Position numbers and translations under genes: made by a program | Part shown: piece after piece, positions 1-9,000 of the stretch | Position numbering within the stretch: position 1 is the first letter of the stretch | Layout of the letters: every line of letters begins with the position of its first letter | Origin: a virus | Virus record (IMG/VR): IMGVR_UViG_3300006802_000750 | Location: 1 to 20,779 of that record | Length of the DNA stretch: 20,779 nt | Strand: one strand, 5' to 3' | Notes under the pieces: model-generated | The model's input: the letters and a program-made list of their open reading frames with translations, nothing else | Database searches by the model: none | What the model was told of the DNA's origin: nothing

Positions 1-92
1 CCTCTATCATGTGAACTATCAAATTTTTCACCGTTATTTAAAGTTCCAACGTAATGAACTTTAATTTTGTTTCCTTTTTCTACTTTTGCCAT
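1..92 (-). CDS. FKBP-type peptidyl-prolyl cis-trans isomerase, N-terminal part (runs off window)
   Basis: I translated this edge fragment by hand: an ATG at 92-90 opens a frame that continues to the window edge (30 codons). It contains VHYVGTLNNGEKFDSSHDRG, closely resembling the FKBP core in which human FKBP12 has VHYTGMLEDGKKFDSSRDR. Tyr14, Phe24 and Asp25 fall at the positions of FKBP12 active-site residues Tyr26, Phe36 and Asp37. FKBPs catalyse prolyl cis-trans isomerisation and often act as folding chaperones. The short lead-in (MAKVEKG) resembles small cytoplasmic SlyD-like FKBPs rather than exported ones; no signal peptide is seen. It starts 10 bases after the UvsX-like stop codon, behind an A-rich leader without Shine-Dalgarno, so it is probably the third gene of the gp32-UvsX operon. 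The C-terminal part and any insert-in-flap domain are outside the window. Confidence 0.85.
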   Translation of the reverse strand, partial: MAKVEKGNKIKVHYVGTLNNGEKFDSSHDR

Positions 93-102
93 TTTTTTTA
101 AT

Positions 103-1098
103 TTAAAATATTTCTCCTGTGTCTTCGACAGCTAAATTATAATCACCGTCAGAGCCAATTATGTTTTTCCAATAATCAGAGTTTTCAGATTTATAATCTT
201 CTATTGATTTTTTTTCTTCACTAGCATCTTTACCTTTTAAAAAACCGTGTGGTGTAACTAAAATTTTACCATCTTCATAACCCAAACCATTTACGTGGTT
301 TTTCATAATAGATATTTTAGTACGTGTAGCGAATTTTACTTTTCTTTTATCTTTTGTTGCTGTTATTTTAGATGTTCCAGCATTTTTTTGATTCCCAAAC
401 AAAAATACTAATGTGGAGTTTAACCAAAGTGATTCACCTCCTTTAGCTTTAATTTTAGGTTGTGAGAATGGGTTATCTGGTAGTTCAACCCACGGTTGAT
501 TTACCGTAATTAAACTATTTAAATATGTTGAACTAGTTTTTCTAGAACCAGTAATTCTTTGGTTTATTCCCATACCAATTTTATCAGATAATACACTAGC
601 GTTATGCTGTTTTCCACCTTTACCATCAAAAGTCATTTTACATGGAACAGAACCAACCGAATCCCAAAGGAAAACCAAATCATATTCTAATTCACCTTTT
701 TCTTGTGCATCTAACAAATCATTTATATAATCAGTGATTTGTTCAATATATTGAAAATCGTTATTGAATAAGAAAAAACCGTCCCAATCTCCTTCCTCGG
801 TTAACTCACAATCAAGACCCATTAATTTAGCATGGTCAAAATCCCATTTTTGTTCAGTTATAATGAACACCGGTAAAATACCTTTCTTTTGAGCATCAAC
901 AGCTGTTTTAACTAAAGCTGTAGTTTTTCCAGTATCAGAATGACCAAGAAACATATTTATATGCCCCATGGAAGGTCCTGGTATTCCAGTAGCGTCTAAA
1001 AACGCTTCCCCCAAATCAAAAAATCTATCTGGTTTGAAGGAAGCTTTTTTAGAAAATTTACCTTTAACGTCTTTAAAACTTTTTTTCTTAATTGCCAT
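103..1098 (-). CDS. uvsX: UvsX/RecA-like recombinase
   Basis: This 331-aa protein is a RecA-fold strand-exchange ATPase of the phage T4 UvsX type, expected to form filaments on single-stranded DNA for recombination-dependent replication and repair. Visible features are a Walker A motif GHSDTGKT at residues 52-59, a Walker B-like LVFLWD at 141-146, and a glycine-containing stretch near 217-222 (IKAKGGES) followed by a hydrophobic strand, as in the DNA-binding loop L2 region of RecA proteins. The TEQKWDF stretch at 81-87 fits the position of the catalytic glutamate. The first 25 residues are basic. Length is slightly below T4 UvsX (about 390 aa). It lies 12 bases after the gp32-like gene, its usual functional partner. 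The start is the only good ATG, preceded by AAATTATA with no Shine-Dalgarno. Family assignment is firm; UvsX versus other phage RecA subtypes is less so. Confidence 0.9.
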   Translation of the reverse strand: MAIKKKSFKDVKGKFSKKASFKPDRFFDLGEAFLDATGIPGPSMGHINMFLGHSDTGKTTALVKTAVDAQKKGILPVFIITEQKWDFDHAKLMGLDCELTEEGDWDGFFLFNNDFQYIEQITDYINDLLDAQEKGELEYDLVFLWDSVGSVPCKMTFDGKGGKQHNASVLSDKIGMGINQRITGSRKTSSTYLNSLITVNQPWVELPDNPFSQPKIKAKGGESLWLNSTLVFLFGNQKNAGTSKITATKDKRKVKFATRTKISIMKNHVNGLGYEDGKILVTPHGFLKGKDASEEKKSIEDYKSENSDYWKNIIGSDGDYNLAVEDTGEIF

Positions 1099-1110
1099 TA
1101 TAATTTAATT

Positions 1111-1986
1111 TTAGAAAGGTAATTCTTCATCAACATCTTGGTCAGCCTGTGGGTCAAAGTTACCTACATTTTGTGTTTGATTTGAATTGTCTCCAAACTC
1201 TATAGTACTTTCTGAGTCACCATAAACATATTTTTTCAAATCACTATCCCATGTTGGGGTTTCTCCTCTAGCAATAGCTTCTAAATACTCAACTGGTTTT
1301 TGTGAATAAACATCTTTATATGTTTCAGAATTACTCAACCATTCTTTAGCTGTGTTTTCATCTGTAGACAACGGACTTGGGTCCTCAGCCATCACCATAG
1401 AAACAACAGTATAGTTTCCTTTACCATTAGGTAATGGAATTGATTTCAACATTAATGTTAAATCTCTACCTTCAACAGCATCTGTAATATCTCCTCTTTT
1501 TTGGAAAATTGGGATGATTTTATCCATGATTCCGTCACCTTTATAATTCCATTTAAATCTCCAGAATTTAACACCATCTTCTTCAGCGTCACGGTCAATA
1601 ATTTTAACAATGTAAAATTTCTTAGAACGATATTGTCTAGCAATTTCTTTGTCTTTTTGATTGCCAGTCATCCTTAATGCCTCTTCAACTTCATTTAATG
1701 GGCTTCTTTCACCAGTTGGTGAACCATCACCATTTTTACCTGGGTCCATTAATTTAACCCATTGTCCATCTACTTGTACTTCATGAAAGAACACTTCTTT
1801 AAATGGTGAACTACCGTCACTTGTTGGTACGATTCTAATAGTTTTCTCACCTTCTTTTTCACCTTTAGGTAGATAAGTAGCGAAATACTTTTTAAGTCTT
1901 TCTTCTCTACTAATACTAACTTTAGGTGTATTATTATCTGATTGTCCCTGTTCGTATTGTTTTAAAATTGCGTCTAAACTACTCAT
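1111..1986 (-). CDS. gp32-like single-stranded DNA-binding protein
   Basis: This 291-aa protein fits the T4 gp32 family of replication/recombination SSBs. The N-terminus (about residues 1-35) is short, polar and partly basic, as in the gp32 cooperativity region. The middle (about 35-210) is rich in aromatic and basic residues with the FYIVKIIDRD and FWRFKW stretches expected of an OB-fold core. The C-terminus ends in an acidic tail, DVDEELPF, of the kind SSBs use to recruit partner proteins. I see no cysteine in the protein, so the His-Cys3 zinc module of T4 gp32 is absent. It is first in an operon with the UvsX-like gene and is separated from the tail genes by a terminator. The leader is a run of A residues (AACAAAAAAAAATAAAA) before ATG. 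A family identification by profile search would be decisive; I rely on core layout, tail and neighbour. Confidence 0.82.
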   Translation of the reverse strand: MSSLDAILKQYEQGQSDNNTPKVSISREERLKKYFATYLPKGEKEGEKTIRIVPTSDGSSPFKEVFFHEVQVDGQWVKLMDPGKNGDGSPTGERSPLNEVEEALRMTGNQKDKEIARQYRSKKFYIVKIIDRDAEEDGVKFWRFKWNYKGDGIMDKIIPIFQKRGDITDAVEGRDLTLMLKSIPLPNGKGNYTVVSMVMAEDPSPLSTDENTAKEWLSNSETYKDVYSQKPVEYLEAIARGETPTWDSDLKKYVYGDSESTIEFGDNSNQTQNVGNFDPQADQDVDEELPF

Positions 1987-2006
1987 TTTTATTTTTTTTT
2001 GTTAAT

Positions 2007-2033
2007 TAAATTTATATACCTAATTATAACAAA
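2007..2033 (-). promoter_or_regulatory. Possible promoter of the gp32-uvsX operon
   Basis: A new transcript must start between the terminator and the gp32-like ATG. On the minus strand there is TTTG (2033-2030) and, 15 bases on, TAAATTTA (2014-2007), one base off the Bacteroidetes -7 consensus TAnnTTTG. The spacing is shorter than the usual 17-23. A sigma70-like TTATAAT also lies between them (around 2029-2023). The TATTTATA motif found before the tail genes is absent. The exact element is uncertain. Confidence 0.3.
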
Positions 2034-2063
2034 TAAAAAAGGGGAAGTCAATGAACCTTCCCC
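2031..2063 (-). terminator. Rho-independent terminator after the structural gene block
   Basis: On the minus strand GGGGAAG (2063-2057) pairs with CTTCCCC (2047-2041) around a 9-base loop, followed directly by TTTTTTATTT. It lies 25 bases past the stop of the acidic coiled-coil gene and 44 bases before the gp32-like start, separating the tail block from the replication operon. Confidence 0.88.
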
Positions 2064-2088
2064 CTTAAATTTATTATATTATTTTTAA

Positions 2089-2805
2089 CTAATCTTCGTC
2101 TGGATTGTATACCCAACTATTTTTAATATCACTATCATTATAATCTTCAACATCATCAGAAGTTAATACATAATCATGTTTGTCTTTTTGTTTTTTTAAT
2201 TCACCTTTTTTTTCTTCCCAGTATTTTTTTGGTGATTGATTAAATGGTCCACTATCTAAATAACGTAATTCTAATTTTTCTTCTGGTGTTTGTGGTCTAA
2301 ATTCTTCTATTTTATCTTCTAAATCACCAATAGAAGTCATTAGTTTATCCATATAGTTTAATTTATTTTCTAAATCATCTAACTTATCTATTAATGAATC
2401 TATACTATCTTTTTGATTATTAACACTACTTTCCAAGTCTGAAGTTTTTTCACCAGTTTCTTTTGTCATTTTTACAATGTCTGTAACATCAATTTCTTCA
2501 GTATTTCCACTAACATCTGTTGTAATATCAGTATCCATAGATAAATCATCTTCCGTTGTGTCATCTAAACTCAACTCATCTTCTGTTGTATCTGTATCAT
2601 CTAATGTTAAATCATCAGTTTCCACATTTGTTTCACCACCCTCAGTTTCAACTTCTTCTTCACCCTCCTCTTGTTCAGATAATTCAAAGCTTCCACCAGC
2701 AAAACCTAAAAATTGTTCATCCAATTGTTTTACGTAACTACCTATTTGGTTGAATCTTTTTAATTCTTCAGATAAAATGTTTTCTATTTTTTTTATACGA
2801 GCCAT
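2089..2805 (-). CDS. Acidic coiled-coil protein, function unknown
   Basis: I do not recognise this 238-aa protein. Three parts are visible. Residues 1-35 are mixed-charge and probably helical. Residues about 43-105 are a very acidic low-complexity stretch with imperfect repeats such as LTLDDT, LSLDDT and LSMDT separated by TTEDD/TTEDE. Residues about 110-170 show spaced Leu/Ile/Met in a polar background (SIDSLIDKLDDLENKLNYMD), typical of a coiled coil. The C-terminus is charged and ends WVYNPDED. It lies 11 bases after the 72-aa gene and is the last gene before the terminator, so it is probably co-transcribed with the late tail genes. A minor virion component or scaffold-like protein is possible, but nothing in the sequence proves it. 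Confidence 0.8.
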   Translation of the reverse strand: MARIKKIENILSEELKRFNQIGSYVKQLDEQFLGFAGGSFELSEQEEGEEEVETEGGETNVETDDLTLDDTDTTEDELSLDDTTEDDLSMDTDITTDVSGNTEEIDVTDIVKMTKETGEKTSDLESSVNNQKDSIDSLIDKLDDLENKLNYMDKLMTSIGDLEDKIEEFRPQTPEEKLELRYLDSGPFNQSPKKYWEEKKGELKKQKDKHDYVLTSDDVEDYNDSDIKNSWVYNPDED

Positions 2806-2816
2806 TTTTTATTTTT

Positions 2817-3035
2817 TTATCCCATTAATAAACTCCTACCGTCTTCAGTAATCATTCTTTTATTAACTCTTTCGATAAGTCCGTCTTTTGTTTTAATTGT
2901 TTTACATTCTCCAGTTTGCATATCACATACTTCTTCAAACCCTTCTTCAGTTTTCATTTCTTTTTTATAAACAGTACTAGAGATAGGTTTTTTGATTCCT
3001 AAATAATTATCTAAATTTTTTTCAATATTTTCCAT
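2817..3035 (-). CDS. Small hypothetical protein (72 aa)
   Basis: I do not recognise this small charged protein. It has no membrane segment or signal peptide. Two cysteines lie in CDMQTGEC (residues 37-44) and a hydrophobic end follows (MITEDGRSLLMG). It follows the giant hub gene after a 49-base gap that carries a TATTTATA/TATAAATA motif, and is followed 11 bases later by the acidic coiled-coil gene. That arrangement, an ATG start and an A/T-rich leader like its neighbours make it a believable gene despite its size. Function unknown. Confidence 0.68.
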   Translation of the reverse strand: MENIEKNLDNYLGIKKPISSTVYKKEMKTEEGFEEVCDMQTGECKTIKTKDGLIERVNKRMITEDGRSLLMG

Positions 3036-3052
3036 ATTAATAACGTTTTATT

Positions 3053-3060
3053 TATAAATA
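3053..3060 (-). promoter_or_regulatory. Candidate late promoter element TATTTATA
   Basis: On the minus strand AATATTTATAAATAAAA lies 17 bases before the ATG of the 72-aa gene. It contains TATTTATA and, overlapping it, the T4 late promoter consensus TATAAATA (minus strand, 3056-3049). It is one of a set of similar sites before late genes in this window. Confidence 0.45.
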
Positions 3061-3084
3061 TTACGACATTACTAAATCTCTGTT

Positions 3085-6000
3085 TTAGTTTACAGCTAAA
3101 TCTCTTCCACCGAATTGTCCAGTAGATGTTGACCATGGACTTGGTACCCAACCTTTTTCTTTAGCTTTTTTAGAAAAATACCTAATCATTGATGTTTGCC
3201 CATAATCTGGACCTGGTGTAAAGTTACTATCTTCCAAAGCTTTTTTTAGTTTAACTCTTAGTTTACTCATTAAACTACCAGGACTTGTATCACTTAAAGT
3301 TCTTTCTACTCTAAAACAAGGACACCTTTTGTTAGCAAATTCATTATGTCCTTTTAAAATATTCATCCATAAATCTGAGCCTATACCACCAGTATTGTCC
3401 AAAACTTTTGGGTTAGTAACTTCAACGTCTGATTCTCTTGTTTTAACAATAACTGACATATTATTACCCATTTTAAGTAATCCTGTTTTAAATAATAACC
3501 ACAATAATGTCCATTCCAGTGTTTCTTTTTGTATTCTAGTTGGGTGGTCACCACCTTCATCTTTACCATACACACCTATTTTATCACAATTCGCTATCAT
3601 ACTAACACCTAAAGACCTACTATTATGTCCCAAAGTGTGAGCACCAATTTTATTATCTGGTCTAGCACCATACAAAGTACCTTCTGGACTATTATCATTT
3701 CCTTCAGCTCCTCTACCAATTAAAAAATGATAACCAATACCAGCAAATCCTCTATTTATATGTTCTTGATTTATTGTGGAAACTGGGTCATTACCATAGT
3801 TTATTCCAGCGGTAACGTGAATAATAATATAATCTAGTTTATCGTCATCTCTACCTCTAAAATTAGAATTACCGCTTTTAACTGATTCACTTTCTGTGGT
3901 GCTTTCTGGTTCAAAACCACCTTGTCTTTGTATCGCTTTTTCTTCTTTAACTTTTTTCCTTACTTTATTTAAAAATGTTTGATTAACCTTAGCTACTAAT
4001 TGTGTTATTTCAGGCATTTTGTGAAATGGTACTCTAACACCAGTAAACGTAGTTGTCATTGTATTTGGTTGTATATTGTGTTCCACATCTAAAATTAAAT
4101 ATGGACCACTAAACATAGGTATATGTCTAAGTGAAAAATACATGGTTGGTTGTATACATACATTTCCCATAGCTTCTATTTTACAAGTATAAGACCTAGT
4201 TTTATATATGTTAAATAAACTTAATCCTTGAGTTAAAATACTTTTATCATTAGCTGATTGAGCCATAGACTCTGTAACAGCAAATGATTCTGAAGTATTT
4301 TTAAATTGACTTTGGTCTAAAGTTATTCCTTTAAAAATTCCTTGACTTTGTATTCCAAAATCAACCGCAAACGCAACTACTTTATTATTTTTTTGTGGGT
4401 CATAATTTGTAGACAACAAAGGATTTTGTGCTGTCCTGCCTAATAAAAATGAATCGTTTTCATACTTACTTTTTTTACTTAATTCACCACCAAGTTGTGT
4501 AGATGGTGGTCCTACATACTGACATAAAAATTTAGGTCCAGAATCCAAACTATCCACTTCCAAATGAGTACCAAAAATTGCATCAGCTTCATCTTGAGTA
4601 CTTAACTTTGGTATAGGGGTATCTCCTTGGGATGTCATACCATAAAAATTAATGTAACTAGGCATCCCCATAAAATTAAAGAAATTACCTTGTAACAAAG
4701 AACCTATAATTGTTAATAAACTTGCTTTTGCATTGTTAGGACTACCAAAACTCATGATAGCATCAGTAGTAATAATTGCTTTATCTCCCACATCTCTATT
4801 TGCAACATCATAAAATAGAAAATCTTCGAATAAGTATTTGTTACTGAATTCTTCACCACTAACCCATTTATCATTTAATGTTTTAAATACCTGATATTGT
4901 TCCAACTTATTTTCATCACTTTCATATGTTGAATTATTAGTAAACTCTTCTATTTCTGTTTCTGTGGTCTCTGGTAGAACTTTTTGAAGTTGTATGAATA
5001 ATTGATTTAGATAATCAAACTGACTAAATTCCCAGGACTCAATAACTTCTGTTTTAATCCTTTGTAAGAATTCTCTATTATCGATATTTTGGTCAGCTCC
5101 AGCTTCTATTCTAGCTGTCACATACATTCTTATAATTTTTCTTAAATTTTTAATATTAGTAACATTAAAATCTATATTAAACTCTCTAAAAAATTCAGTA
5201 ACATAATTTCCAGCATCATTATATATTAAATTTAAAGTATAACCCGAAGATAATGAATCACTATAAAACCCAACATTTTTTCTTAATTCTTTCCATTCAT
5301 TCGGATATAATGTGGTTGATTGAGTTAATGAAATATCTGGTGGTAAATTTCCTTGATAGTTTTCAAAATTAATATATTGTGTAGCTCCCGAAGAAGGTGC
5401 TATACTCTTAAATACTAATATATCCACATCTTTAGGGTTATAGAAATTAAAAGCAGTTTGGTGTGATAAGAATTGTCTTAGTGTCACATTTATTTTATCC
5501 AACTGTGTTTTACCTAAATTATAACTTAACTGTGTATTACTTTGTGTTGTATTAACTTTATCTTGGTCTATCTTTAAAAATTCTCTTAATAATTTTTGAA
5601 AGTTCAAAGACATAATATCTTCCTCATCATAAAATACCTGTGGGTCTGGGTCAAAATATTTTGTAAAGTTTAAAAAATATTCTTCAAACCTATCTAATAT
5701 TTCTGGTGTAAATATATCAAAAAGTTCTTCTATTGAAGCATACTCTTCATTATTTACAATGTCAAAAGACAACTGTTCTTCTTGGTCACTTAATATTCTT
5801 TTTAAATATTGGTCTGGTCTAGGTAATGTATTTGGTTTATGTTCAAAATAACCATAATTTGATAATCCCCAAACTAATCTAACAGCACCATTAGTCACAT
5901 TTTGATTATTTTTTAAATAATACGGACTTTCAACTTCAAATTCTAATTGTGATTTTTTCATACCTCCCTCACATGGAAATAATAAATATTGAGCTGTTGT

Positions 6001-9000
6001 ATACCCACTTAAATAACCTTCTCTAGTTAAGTCATAATAATTAAACCATAAATTAGCTTTTGTTTGTATTGGGTCCGTATCTATTGAAGTTATTGTAAGT
6101 TCTTCAGCGTTTTTTAAATATAAAGATTCTTGTAATATTAATTGATTAATTTGATTATCTGTTATTGGGAAACCACTAATATTTAAACCATCATACAAAA
6201 GTTCACCAGTTACAAAATAATAAATATAGTTATTTAGTTCTGGATAAAACCCTAAATTTAATTGGTCTGTGGTTGGTGCTGGAGACCATTGTCCACCAAA
6301 ACTAATTAATGCATTATTAACTCCCACATTTAAATCATACGTGTACCCTAAACCATTTGTATTGTTGAAGTATGTATTAGCATCAAAATTATCCCATACG
6401 TCACTTAAAAAATCATTACCATTGTCAATAAATTCTTTATATCTATGCCATATAGCACCATATTTTAAAATCCAAGCACTAGGTAATGGGTGTACCGCAG
6501 ATACTTGATTTAACGTTTTAGCTATGTAATCACCATATATATTATAGGTTGATTGATTCGTTAATAATGTTTTTTCTCTTAAAGTTGGTAGTGGTAATGA
6601 ATTCAAAAATAAGTAAGCCGCTGACTTATATGGATTATCAACATTATTAATTTCGTTAGAAACACCTTCAACTAAACTATTAATAAAATAAGGTGTATTC
6701 AATAATGAAGTTATTTGTTTAGAAAAAATCTTACCATTGTAATCATTACCATATTCTAAATTACCTTCTGTTGTAATTAAGTTTTGATTACACACGTATT
6801 CTGTTCCCTCCTGATATTGTACCGTACCATAAAAAGTTTCCCAAGAATTTCTAGTATTTTGATTATTAACAAACCTATCTTGTACCTTATTAGATAATTC
6901 TGTTAATGCTGTTTTTGTTGCCCAATCACCATCAGTGTAAAATTGTATGTTTTCTACAACTAAAGATGTTGCATTATTTGGTATTATTGAAGCGAAAACT
7001 TTTTGGTCTGCTTGGTAATTAATACTTTGTGAAATATTGTTTAAATTTTCATAACTAGATATATCTATACCAGCAGCTAAATTATTTACAGTCCAAGATG
7101 TGTTTGGTGATGTTGAAACAAAATGTGAAAAAGGAAAAGTTTCCAAAATATTTTCATTTCTAATGTTTCCAGAAATTAAAACAGAATTTAAGTTATCCAA
7201 AGTTTCTTGTATGTCACCATCATTTAATTGATAAGTTAAATTTTTAAATTCGTTAAAAGGTGTCAATGTAAAACTAGAATCATTTACTTTAGTCCTAATA
7301 TATGGTGTATTAAATTGGTCTCTTATTAATAGTTGGTAATTGTTTAATGGTGATATTTCTTGTAAATAATCTAAATAAGTATTGTAATTAAAGTTTTGAT
7401 TTTTAAGTAATTCATTAAGGTCAAGCAAACCACTTAAATATTCTTTTATATTAAAAGCCTCTATTTTTGATAATTCGTAAAATGCATTTTTACTAACATT
7501 TTCTTTTAATCTAGTTGATAAACCAGAAAAAACAGAAAATACTGTAGACCTATCCCAAATTTCATAATTGAATGGAACTACAGATTTATTAATATAAACT
7601 TGTTCTTCACCTAACTCAAATGATGTAATAGGTATCCAATTACCACCAACACTATTAACTGAAAATTCTGGTTTGGTATCAGAATTACTGATAAGTTGAG
7701 CTTTAAAAAATTCTTCCACAAAATAAACTTCTGGCCACAATATATTATCATAAGCCTTTGTTTGACCTAATACTTTTGGTGAACCTGGGTAAGTACTAAC
7801 ATACTGTGGTCCATTTTCATCAGTTTCTTCAATATAATAATGTGGCCAAGGGTAAACTATAACGTCTTCATCAACACTACTAGGATTACCAGGTCCTTTA
7901 ACAGCATTTAATCTATCTAAACTATCTCTAACCGCAAAAGCTTCTGAATGTGTTTCATCCATCAATCTTAAAAATGTGTCAGCGTGTGATATAAATATAG
8001 CAAATATATTTCTTATCGTTGGATTAAACCCTAATGATTCTATAACTACAGAATTTACAGCTGAAGTTAATTCATTTTCAATTTGTGTCCTTTTTGTATT
8101 AAATACTGTTATTATTTTACCTATTTTATCTTCAAAAATATCAAACCTAAACCAATCACCCGTACTATCTTCAAAGCCTGTAGGTGGTGTTGTTATAAAA
8201 TCATCTAATTTTATATCGACAGGTATGGATTGTTTACCTCCATTGCCAAAAGTTTTATTTCTTAATAAAGATTCATTACCTTCTTTTATTCTTTTTTTTA
8301 TATTTTCGAAAGCTTCTTTTTGTTTTACTGGATTATCCCTATATTGTTTTTTAAATTGGTAATATACTACGTCTGTAGATATATCAACTTGTGGACCACT
8401 AACTGAATTTATATCTGTATCAATATATGTTGACCTCCAACCACCAGAAGTTAATATTTTATTTCTATATAATGTTGAACTTTTATCATAAGTTTCAATA
8501 TCATCCAAAGCATCTAAATTATAACTTTTTAATTTTTTTTCTATATCATTTTCTAACTCTTTTACTCTTTGTATTAAGTCATCTATTGTTATATCTGGTA
8601 AATTTTCACTAATTAAACCTTTTGATTTGTAAGCAGCATATACTTGACTTAAAATTTGTCTTCCACGACTAGTTATAAAATCAGACTTTTCATCCTCATT
8701 AGTCTCTATTTGGTATGATTTAGAAAACATATATGGAGCTACTCTCATTTCTTGTAGTGTAATGTCAGCTAATAACGCTGTCACTCTACCTTTAAAATTA
8801 CAAACTACATTATAGTTTCCTGATGTTGAATCAAATGATGCATTAAATTTTTCCAACATTAGTTGGTATTCTACCGCTTTACCATAATATCCCTTTAATT
8901 TTAATTTAAATAATGGATATGGTAGTTGAAAAAAAGCGGCGTATGGTGAATTAGCTCCTTGTTCAAAAAGTGTTTGTCCTCTTACATCAGTAAAAGTTAT

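Noticed and set aside
1458-1643. 61-codon minus-strand frame inside the gp32-like gene
   Set aside because: Fully nested in another frame of a strong gene, with no leader of its own and no recognisable content.
2477-2737. Ser/Val-rich plus-strand frame opposite the acidic coiled-coil gene
   Set aside because: Its Ser/Val/Pro repeats are the antisense of the Asp/Glu/Thr repeat codons of the minus-strand gene.
3329-3640. Plus-strand open frame of about 100 codons inside the hub gene
   Set aside because: It lies opposite the well-supported amidase domain, has no recognisable motif, and follows from the reading of an AT-rich antisense strand. The same applies to the other plus-strand frames, for example 7976-8362 and 13929-14294.
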